From the NCBI RefSeq assembly GCF_001613935.1, contig NZ_LQCI01000045.1:69554-133553 (forward strand): 64,000 bases of DNA, in the 5' to 3' direction. Each line of letters starts with the position of its first letter. The stretch's first letter is position 1. The translations under genes were made by a program, and so were the position numbers. Origin of the DNA: Amycolatopsis regifaucium. GTDB lineage: Bacteria > Actinomycetota > Actinomycetes > Mycobacteriales > Pseudonocardiaceae. This document shows, one piece after another, positions 16,044 to 23,152 of the stretch. The notes beneath the pieces were generated by a model, which was not told the origin of the DNA, did no database searches, and worked only from the letters and a program-made list of their open reading frames with translations.

Positions 16044-16144
16044 GAACACCTGGTCGCGAGGCATCAGGGGCGATTCGTTAGCCTTTGACGTCGGCGAAAA
16101 GCCGTCGAATCGCAGAAACGTGATGCCGAAGGAGAGCACCCGCA

Positions 16145-17917
16145 GTGCTTCGCACCCACAAAGCCGGCACCTTGCGTGCCGAGCACGCCGGTCAGACGGT
16201 CACCCTCACCGGATGGGTGGCTCGGCGGCGCGATCACGGCGGCGTCATCTTCATCGATCTTCGTGACGCCAGCGGCGTGAGCCAGGTCGTCTTCCGCGAG
16301 GGCGAGATGGCCGAGCGCGCGCACCAGCTGCGCTCCGAGTACTGCGTCCGTATCACCGGTGAGGTGTCGAAGCGCCCCGAGGGCAACGCCAACACCGAGA
16401 TCCCCACCGGTGAGATCGAGGTGCTGGCCACCGAACTCGAGGTGCTGTCCGAGGCCGCCGTGCTGCCGTTCCCGATCGACGACCGGGTCGACGTCGGCGA
16501 GGAGGTCCGCCTCAAGCACCGCTACCTCGACCTGCGCCGCAGCGGTCCCGCCGCGGCGATGCGGCTGCGCAGCGAGGTCAACCGGGCCGCTCGCGAGGTC
16601 CTGCACGCGCAGGACTTCGTCGAGGTCGAGACCCCGACCATGACGCGCTCCACCCCCGAGGGCGCCCGCGACTTCCTGGTCCCGGCCCGCCTCAAGCCCG
16701 GCTCCTGGTACGCGCTCCCGCAGTCCCCGCAGCTGTTCAAGCAGCTGCTCATGGTCGGCGGGCTCGAGCGGTACTACCAGATCGCGCGCTGCTACCGGGA
16801 CGAGGACTTCCGTGCCGACCGCCAGCCGGAGTTCACCCAGCTCGACATCGAGATGAGCTTCGTCGAGCAGGACGACGTCATCGCGCTCGGCGAGGACATC
16901 GTGGCGGCGCTGTGGAAGCTGGTCGGCGCCGAGATCCCCCGGCCGTTCCAGCGCATCACCTACGCCGAGGCGATGGAGAAGTACGGTTCGGACAAGCCGG
17001 ACCTGCGTTTCGACCTCCAGCTCACCGACATGACGGCGTTCTTCGCCGACACCCCGTTCCGCGTGTTCCAGGCGCCGTACGTCGGCGCCGTCGTGATGGC
17101 GGGCGGGGCCGACCAGCCGCGCCGCACCCTCGACGCCTGGCAGGACTTCGCCAAGCAGCGCGGTCACCGCGGCCTCGCCTACATCCTGGTGAACGAGGAC
17201 GGCACGCTCGGCGGGCCGGTCGCGAAGAACCTGTCGGAGAAGGAGCGCGAGACCGTCGCCGAAGCCGCCGGTGCCAAGCCCGGTGACTGCGTCTTCTTCG
17301 CCGCGGGCAAGCCCGCCGACGCGCGTTCGCTGCTCGGCGCCACGCGGCTGGAGATCGGCAACCGCCTCGGCCTGATCGACGAGAACGCCTGGTCGTTCGT
17401 GTGGGTCGTCGACTTCCCGATGTTCATCTCCGCCGAGGAATCCGACGACGTCGCCGTCGGCAGCGGCAAGTGGAAGGCCCTGCACCACGCCTTCACCTCG
17501 CCGACCCCGGAGTGGATCGGCAAGCTCGCCGACGACCCCGGCGGCGCGCTGGCCTACGCCTACGACATCGTCTGCAACGGCAACGAGATCGGCGGCGGCT
17601 CGATCCGTATCCACCAGCAGGAACTGCAGAAGCAGGTCTTCGAGCTGATGGGCCTGACCGAAGAGGAGGCGCAGGAGAAGTTCGGCTTCCTGCTCGACGC
17701 CTTCGCCTTCGGCCCGCCGCCGCACGGCGGTATCGCCTTCGGCTGGGACCGGATCGTCATGCTGCTGGCCAAGGCCGAATCGCTGCGTGACGTGATCGCG
17801 TTCCCGAAGACCGGCGGCGGGTTCGACCCGCTGACCGCCGCACCGGCGCCCATCACGCCGGAGCAGCGCAAGGAGGCGGGCATCGACGCCAAGCCCGCGC
17901 CGCCCGCGAAGAACTGA
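16145..17917 (+). CDS. aspS: Aspartyl-tRNA synthetase
   Basis: A 590-residue class IIb synthetase that charges tRNA-Asp (and possibly tRNA-Asn if non-discriminating). The N-terminal OB-fold (1-105) includes LTGWVARRRDHGGVIFIDLRD. Motif 2 is visible as RCYRDEDFRADRQPEFTQLD and motif 3 as GGIAFGWDRIVML; a GAD insertion domain lies at about 290-420. The bacterial length is as expected. AAGGAG at 16130-16135 precedes the GTG. The stop overlaps the next start by one base (TGATG), so the DUF389 gene is probably translated from the same message. Confidence 0.95.
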   Translation: MLRTHKAGTLRAEHAGQTVTLTGWVARRRDHGGVIFIDLRDASGVSQVVFREGEMAERAHQLRSEYCVRITGEVSKRPEGNANTEIPTGEIEVLATELEVLSEAAVLPFPIDDRVDVGEEVRLKHRYLDLRRSGPAAAMRLRSEVNRAAREVLHAQDFVEVETPTMTRSTPEGARDFLVPARLKPGSWYALPQSPQLFKQLLMVGGLERYYQIARCYRDEDFRADRQPEFTQLDIEMSFVEQDDVIALGEDIVAALWKLVGAEIPRPFQRITYAEAMEKYGSDKPDLRFDLQLTDMTAFFADTPFRVFQAPYVGAVVMAGGADQPRRTLDAWQDFAKQRGHRGLAYILVNEDGTLGGPVAKNLSEKERETVAEAAGAKPGDCVFFAAGKPADARSLLGATRLEIGNRLGLIDENAWSFVWVVDFPMFISAEESDDVAVGSGKWKALHHAFTSPTPEWIGKLADDPGGALAYAYDIVCNGNEIGGGSIRIHQQELQKQVFELMGLTEEEAQEKFGFLLDAFAFGPPPHGGIAFGWDRIVMLLAKAESLRDVIAFPKTGGGFDPLTAAPAPITPEQRKEAGIDAKPAPPAKN

Positions 17918-18858
17918 TGCTCCATCTCAGGGCCGTGTGCCCGCCGGACCGGACCGAAGAAGCGGTCAAGATCCTGCGGGCACACGCCGGGACCGCGCAC
18001 CTCGTGGTGCATCACGGGGTGGCGGTCGAACCCGAGGGCGACCTGATCGAGGCGGACATCGCCCGCGAGGCGACCGACGAGATCATCGAATCGCTGTGCG
18101 GACTCGACCTCGACCACACCGGTGGCATCACACTGGAAGCGCTGGACACCGCGGTGTCCGACGCCGCGGACAAGGCCGAGGAGGCCGCGCCGGGCGAGGG
18201 CGCGGACGCGGTGGTGTGGCAGGAACTCGTCGGCCGCACCGGCGAGGAGTCCCGGCTCACCTGGACCTTCCAGGCGTTCCTGACCATCGCGTGCCTGCTG
18301 GCCGCGGTCGGGGTGATCACCAACTCGTCGGTCACCATCGTCGGCGCGATGGTCGTCGGGCCGGAATTCGGCCCGTTGGCGGCGATCGCGGTCGGGCTGG
18401 TGCTGCGCCGGGGAGACCTGGTGAAGCAGGGCGGGGTCGCGCTGCTCGGCGGCTTCCCGATCGCCATGGTGGTCACACTCGGTGTCGTGGTGGTGGGAAA
18501 CGTGACCGGTGTGCTCGAGGTGGACAAGCTCGCGAACAACCACGAAGCGGACTTCGTTTACCAGGTGGGAATCGCGTCACTCATCATCGCGCTGCTGGCC
18601 GGCGCGGCGGGGATGCTTTCCATGACGTCGGCCAAATCCGCCGCGCTGGTCGGCGTGTTCATCTCGGTGACCACCGTCCCGGCGGCCGGGTACGCGGTCG
18701 TCGCCGCGGTTGCCGGTCAGTGGGACCGGTGTCTTTATTCGGCCGGTCAACTGCTGGTCAATCTCATCGGAATCGTTGCAGCTGCGGCCATTGTGCTGAC
18801 CTTGCGCCGTCGCGGGCAACGATCGAGGGTGACGGAACGTCCGCTTTCACGCGGATGA
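17917..18858 (+). CDS. DUF389 family membrane protein
   Basis: A 313-residue protein with a soluble N-terminal domain (1-115) and about six membrane segments from residue 118 on (for example FLTIACLLAAVGVITNSSV and GALLGGFPIAMVV-type helices). The segment IVGAMVVGPEFGPLAAIAVGL, with its MVxxPxxxP-like turn, identifies DUF389, a family of unknown function found across bacteria and archaea. It is translationally coupled to aspS (TGATG), but a functional link to tRNA charging is not implied by the family. Confidence 0.87.
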   Translation: MLHLRAVCPPDRTEEAVKILRAHAGTAHLVVHHGVAVEPEGDLIEADIAREATDEIIESLCGLDLDHTGGITLEALDTAVSDAADKAEEAAPGEGADAVVWQELVGRTGEESRLTWTFQAFLTIACLLAAVGVITNSSVTIVGAMVVGPEFGPLAAIAVGLVLRRGDLVKQGGVALLGGFPIAMVVTLGVVVVGNVTGVLEVDKLANNHEADFVYQVGIASLIIALLAGAAGMLSMTSAKSAALVGVFISVTTVPAAGYAVVAAVAGQWDRCLYSAGQLLVNLIGIVAAAAIVLTLRRRGQRSRVTERPLSRG

Positions 18859-18937
18859 GTCCCGGATCGCGTCACTGCGCGCGATTGCCCGGATCTCAGT
18901 GGTCATGGTTGCTCAGTCACGAGTAGGGTCGGTGGCA

Positions 18938-20119
18938 ATGACAGTCGATACCTCCTCTGCCGATGATTCGACAGTCGGAGCCGAAACTTTGGCCGTCGCG
19001 GCGGCGGTCGCCGCCGGCGAGTCGGTTCTTTCACGCCGATTCGGCAGCGCGATCACCCTCGTCGCCCCCGAGGACCTCGCCGGCAGTGGTCCGGCGACGG
19101 TGGTGCGGGCGCGGGTGGCGACGTCACCGTTCGCGCTGCCGCGGACCTTGGTCATCAAGCACTATCCCGATCCACCCGAACCCGGCCGTCCCGATCCGTT
19201 CGCGCAGGAGGCGGTCAGCTACCAGCTGTTCACCGCGCTCGCGCCCGAGGACCGGATGTGCCCGGAACTGCTGGCACACGACGGCCGCGATCGCGTTCTG
19301 GTGCTCGAGGATCTCGGCGGCGTCCCGACGCTGCACGACAAGCTCCACGCCCGTGACGCGCGCGGCGCCGAACGCGCGCTGCTGTCCTGGGCCCGGTCCC
19401 TGGGCAGGCTGCACGCGAGCACCGCGAGCCGCGAGGCCGATTTCAACGCGCTGCTGCGCCGTCTCGGTGGCCCGGCGAAGCACGAGGACGTGCCGCTGCC
19501 CGCGGTCTGCGCGCAACTGCCGGATCTGCTCGAGGAACTGCTCGACGTCGAGACGCCGGAGCCGGTGCAACGGCGGGTGATGAAGGTCGCCGAGCGGGCC
19601 GGTTCGCCGTCCTTTCGCGCGTTCAGCCCGGTCGACCTCAGCCCGGACAACAACCTCGTGACCAGCGACGGAGTGCGTTTCCTCGACTTCGAACGCGGCC
19701 GCGTGCGCAGCACGCTGATCGACGCGGCGTACCTGCGGCTGCCGTTCGCGTCCTGCGCGGACGCGCTGGCCCTGCCGCCGGGGATGAGCGAGGCGATGAT
19801 CGCCGCCTGGCGGTCCGAGGTCGTCTCGGTCTGGCCCTCCCTCGCCGACGAGGACGCGCTGGCCGAGCACCTGATGGACGGTCAGCTGCTGCTGTTGTGG
19901 TTCCTCACCTGGGAGATCCTCCCGGAGCTCGACCTGAGCAGGCACGCGACGCCCATCAGCCGGGAGGCCGCGCTGGTGACCTGGTGGCGGGAGCTGGCCA
20001 AGCATTCGCTGCGTGCCCGCCTGACGGACATCTCCGAGCACGCCACCCGGGTGGCCGCGGCACTCGGGGCCCGGCTGGGGCCGCACGCGGACCTCGCGTT
20101 CTACCCCGCGTTCCGGTAA
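18938..20119 (+). CDS. Phosphotransferase (APH/kinase-like) family protein
   Basis: A 393-residue protein with the aminoglycoside-phosphotransferase-like kinase fold. VIKHYPDPP contains the ATP-binding lysine, LVLEDLGG is the hinge, FSPVDLSPDNNLV is the catalytic loop and FLDFERGRVR is the metal-binding DFE-like motif. The catalytic loop has Asp and Asn but lacks the usual His-Gly before the Asp (HGD is PVD here). The substrate is unknown. The ATG at 18938 follows TAGGGT by eight bases (18924-18929), which supports it over a GTG at 18899; the mRNA may be leaderless. Confidence 0.78.
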   Translation: MTVDTSSADDSTVGAETLAVAAAVAAGESVLSRRFGSAITLVAPEDLAGSGPATVVRARVATSPFALPRTLVIKHYPDPPEPGRPDPFAQEAVSYQLFTALAPEDRMCPELLAHDGRDRVLVLEDLGGVPTLHDKLHARDARGAERALLSWARSLGRLHASTASREADFNALLRRLGGPAKHEDVPLPAVCAQLPDLLEELLDVETPEPVQRRVMKVAERAGSPSFRAFSPVDLSPDNNLVTSDGVRFLDFERGRVRSTLIDAAYLRLPFASCADALALPPGMSEAMIAAWRSEVVSVWPSLADEDALAEHLMDGQLLLLWFLTWEILPELDLSRHATPISREAALVTWWRELAKHSLRARLTDISEHATRVAAALGARLGPHADLAFYPAFR

Positions 20120-20196
20120 CCCGCACGCACGGACTTTTCGCTCGCGCGTCCTCGTCGCGTTACCCAGGCATCACCGCCGGTGAGTCTGCGTGGCCG

Positions 20197-21053
20197 ATGG
20201 TGGCTACCGTGACCGTGATCAGTGTCGAAGTCACTCCGAGTCCCGAACCCGACCACTCCCTTCTTCCTCCCGTCACCGGCGTGCCCCGGTCCGCTCGCAG
20301 ACTGGTCGTGCTCGGCGATTCCACCGCCGTGGGCCTGGGTGACCCGTTGCCGAACCGAGGTGGCTGGCGCGGGGTCGGCCGCTCGTCGCCGAGGCGCTGG
20401 GCGTCGATCCGGACGGCTACCTGAACCCCTCCTTCACCGGAGCCCGCATGAGCTGCGTGCTGACGAAGCAGCTTCCCGCGGCCGTGGCGCATCGCCCGGA
20501 CGTCGCGCTGGTGGTGGCGGGGATGAACGACACGCTGCGGCCCGATTTCAACGCCGGGAAGATCGCCGCGGACCTCACCGAGGTGATCCGCTCGCTGGCC
20601 GCCGTCGGCACCACCGTGGTGCCGGTGCGCTACCACGACCACGGCAAGGTGTTCCGGCTCCCGCCGTCACTGCGGCGGGCGCTGAGCGAGCGGGTGGCCG
20701 AACTGAACGCCGCCATCGCCGGGGCCGTCGAGCGCGAGGGGGTGCCTTGTCTCGACCTCGAACTGCTGCCCGGCGCCTACGACCTCGCCGCGTGGAGCGT
20801 CGACCGGCTGCACCCCTCGGAACTCGGGCACCGGATGCTGGCGACCGGATTCACCGAACGGCTCGCCGAGGCCGGGTTCGCGGTGCCGCGGCCGGTCAGC
20901 CTGACCTGCTCGGGAGGCGTGGAACCGAGCACCGCCGGCCATGTCGGCTGGCTGGTGCTGAAGGGGGTGCCGTGGGTGTGGCGGCGCGGACGCGAGTTCG
21001 TGCCGTACGCGGCCGTCATCATGTGGCACGCGTTCCGGGAGCGGCTGCGCTGA
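20197..21053 (+). pseudogene. SGNH/GDSL-family hydrolase interrupted by a frameshift
   Basis: Two frames together encode one SGNH hydrolase. The first (from about 20197) holds the nucleophile block RLVVLGDSTAVGLGDPLPN and continues GGWRGVG; the second, in the -1 frame, resumes as PLVAEALGVDPDGYLNPSFT and runs to 21053 with the GMND block and the DRLHPSELGH block (catalytic Asp/His). The switch falls at about 20377-20380 (GTCGG|CCGCTCGTC), as if one base were missing. All catalytic blocks are otherwise intact, so this is either a very recent mutation or a sequence error. The second frame alone (ATG 20448) lacks the nucleophile. The start is uncertain. Confidence 0.75.
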
Positions 21054-21096
21054 CCTGTGGCGAACAATGTCGGTGGCAACGGCTACCGTCGACACC

Positions 21097-22464
21097 GTGG
21101 CACAGGACGAACTCTTCACCGTGAACCCCGACCTCGGGCCGCCTCCGGAGCAAGCCGAGCCGAGGGAGGTCGCCGTCCCGGCCGGTGCGCCGCTGGCCGT
21201 GCGGATGCGGCCGCGGTCGCTCGGTGAGGTCGTCGGTCAGCAGCACCTGCTGCGCGAGGGGGCGCCGCTGAGGCGGCTCGTCGAGGGCGCGGCTCCGGCT
21301 TCCGTGCTGCTCTACGGCCCGCCGGGAACCGGCAAGACCACGCTGGCGAACCTCGTGTCGGCCGCGACCGGGCGCCGGTTCGTGGCGATGTCGGCGCTCT
21401 CGGCAGGGGTGAAGGAGGTGCGCGGGGTCATCGAAGAGGCCCGGCGCCGCCGGAACTACAACGCCGAGAACACGGTGCTCTTCATCGACGAGGTCCATCG
21501 GTTCTCCAAGACGCAGCAGGACGCCCTGCTCGGCGCCGTCGAAGACCGGACGGTCCTGCTGGTGGCGGCCACCACGGAGAACCCGTCGTTCTCGGTGGTT
21601 TCCCCGCTGCTCTCGCGATCGCTGGTACTGCAGCTGCGGCCGCTGACCGACGACGACATCGTCGCGTTGATCGAGCGCGCGCTGGTCGACGAACGCGGCC
21701 TCGGCGGCGAACTCACGTTGACCGAAGACGCGCGGGCGCATCTGGTGCGGCTGGCCTCCGGTGACGCGCGGCGCGCGTTGACCGCGCTGGAGGCCGCCGC
21801 GGACGCGGCGAGCGCGACCGAGGCCAAGACGATCGATCTCGCCATCGTCGAGTCCACAGTGGACAAGGCGGCGGTACGCTACGACCGGGACGGCGATCAG
21901 CACTACGACGTCATCAGCGCGTTCATCAAATCGATCCGCGGGTCCGATGTGGACGCGGCGTTGCACTACCTGGCGCGGATGATCGAAGCGGGGGAGGACC
22001 CGCGGTTCCTGGCGCGGCGGCTGGTGGTGCACGCGAGCGAGGACATCGGCATGGCCGACCCGACGGCGTTGCAATCGGCCGTCGCCGCGGCGCACGCGGT
22101 GCAATTCATCGGGATGCCGGAAGGCCGTCTCGCGCTGGCGCAGGCGACCGTGCACCTGGCGACGGCACCGAAGTCGAACGCGGTCATCACCGGGATCGAC
22201 GCCGCGCTCAGCGACGTCCGGTCCGGGCGGATCGGGACGGTACCGCCGCATCTGCGCGACGGGCATTACGCGGGCGCGGAGAAACTCGGGAACGCGAAGG
22301 GCTACCGGTACCCGCACAATGTGCCGGAAGGTGTTCTGCCGCAACAGTATCCGCCGGACGAGCTGGTCGGGCGGGACTACTACGAGCCGACCCAGCGTGG
22401 AGCGGAGCGGACCTTGTACGAGCGGGTGCCGAAGCTGCGGCGGACCATCCGGGGAGAGCGCTGA
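21097..22464 (+). CDS. rarA: Replication-associated recombination protein A (MgsA/RarA AAA+ ATPase)
   Basis: A 455-residue clamp-loader-like ATPase acting at stalled replication forks. It has Walker A GPPGTGKTTLA, Walker B VLFIDEVHRFSK, sensor 1 ATTENPSF and the C-terminal tetramerisation region with DPRFLARRLVVHASEDIGMA and HYAGAEKLGNAKGYRYPHN. A GTG at 21097 (MAQDELF) is chosen because TACCGT lies exactly seven bases before it (21084-21089); an ATG at 21067 would put that box inside the gene. It stands between the SGNH gene and a repeat-rich gap. Confidence 0.93.
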   Translation: MAQDELFTVNPDLGPPPEQAEPREVAVPAGAPLAVRMRPRSLGEVVGQQHLLREGAPLRRLVEGAAPASVLLYGPPGTGKTTLANLVSAATGRRFVAMSALSAGVKEVRGVIEEARRRRNYNAENTVLFIDEVHRFSKTQQDALLGAVEDRTVLLVAATTENPSFSVVSPLLSRSLVLQLRPLTDDDIVALIERALVDERGLGGELTLTEDARAHLVRLASGDARRALTALEAAADAASATEAKTIDLAIVESTVDKAAVRYDRDGDQHYDVISAFIKSIRGSDVDAALHYLARMIEAGEDPRFLARRLVVHASEDIGMADPTALQSAVAAAHAVQFIGMPEGRLALAQATVHLATAPKSNAVITGIDAALSDVRSGRIGTVPPHLRDGHYAGAEKLGNAKGYRYPHNVPEGVLPQQYPPDELVGRDYYEPTQRGAERTLYERVPKLRRTIRGER

Positions 22465-22484
22465 GGTTCGGCGCGCCAGGCGCA

Positions 22485-22500
22485 ATGAAGGGCCTTTCAT
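22485..22500. repeat. Solo GAAGG/CCTTC element (family A half)
   Basis: ATGAAGGGCCTTTCAT is a near-perfect dyad with one mismatch, sharing the ATGAAGG/CCTTTCAT ends of the larger family-A palindromes. It lies 20 bases after rarA. Confidence 0.5.
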
Positions 22501-22515
22501 CCGGAGGTTCCGAGG

Positions 22516-22540
22516 TTGTGAGTGGCGATTCGGGTTATCG
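22516..22540. repeat. Family-C fragment (GTGAGTGnnGATTCGGGT)
   Basis: TTGTGAGTGGCGATTCGGG at 22516 resembles TCGTGAGTGATTCGGGTCG at 47954, and both share GTGAGTG with the perfect palindrome at 27457-27503. Confidence 0.45.
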
Positions 22541-22775
22541 GGGGGTAAGCCGGATATGGCGCGTCCTGGCGTGGATCCGGAACTGCTACCGGAAGCCGAG
22601 ACGATGGCAGAGTGTCCACAAAGGACGCCTTTGGGCGGGCTGGTGGCCGACTTGAGCGGTATGCGTGGGCCCCAAGTAGTGTCTATTGAGCGATAAAACA
22701 AACGGGCGTGTCTCGGCGTGGGTTCAGACTGGCTGACCCGCGCCTTGCCGGGAGTCTCATGATTGTCGCCAGTCG

Positions 22776-22820
22776 GCGAAGGCCTCTTCTTCTACCTTGA
22801 GGGCAGGACAAGGGCCGAGG
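22776..22820. repeat. Decayed family-A element
   Basis: GCGAAGGCCTCTTCTTCTAC followed by CTTGAGGGCAGGACAAGG aligns base by base with the element at 36386-36432 (GTGAAGGCCTCCTTACCTAC, then CCTGAAGGCAGGGAAGG) with several substitutions, so it no longer forms a strong stem. Confidence 0.55.
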
Positions 22821-23074
22821 GTATCGACTGGGTGGATTTCGGGACGTTGGATGACCGGAAATCCACACACCCCTCACCCTGAGTGGCAACTAACGCTCTC
22901 GTCGATCCGACACGTTCGCCCTTCCCTCAGTAACCCTTATTGCCGCTCACGACCCCGCGAAACCGCACATGCAGGGCAGGCGGACGACGTTGACCGTCCG
23001 GACCCTGCGCGACGACGGCGCGGAGATCGACCGGTTCACCGTCCGCCGCGCCGCCGGTCTCCACTTCAAGCCGG

Positions 23075-23131
23075 AGTACATGAAGGTCCCCTTCCTTGCG
23101 CTAGGCGCAAGGAAGGGGACCTTCATGTACT
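23075..23131. repeat. Perfect 27-bp palindrome (family A) after the chitinase gene
   Basis: Arms 23075-23101 and 23105-23131 are perfect inverted copies around the three-base loop TAG, with ends AGTACATGAAGG and CCTTCATGTACT. It lies 22 bases past the chitinase stop and is the best terminator candidate there. Confidence 0.9.
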
Positions 23132-23152
23132 TGACCGCGCTGTCGGGGTCTG

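Larger units (their letters stand above)
22465..23152. other. 688-base gap packed with repeat elements and a possible gene remnant
   Basis: No convincing gene fills this gap. It holds a solo ATGAAGGGCCTTTCAT (22485-22500), a family-C fragment (22516-22540), a decayed family-A element (22776-22820) and a full family-A palindrome (23075-23131). A 46-codon frame at 22556-22696 (MARPGVDPELLPEAETMAEC...) has weaker codon bias and no family. From about 22981 to 23080 one + frame (TLTVRTLRDDGAEIDRF...) has almost only G/C-ending codons and looks like a coding remnant that runs into the palindrome. Confidence 0.6.

Noticed and set aside
22556..22696. 46-codon frame (MARPGVDPELLPEAET...) as a second small peptide gene
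   Set aside because: No ribosome binding site, weaker codon bias and no neighbouring modifying enzyme; kept only as a note in the gap description.
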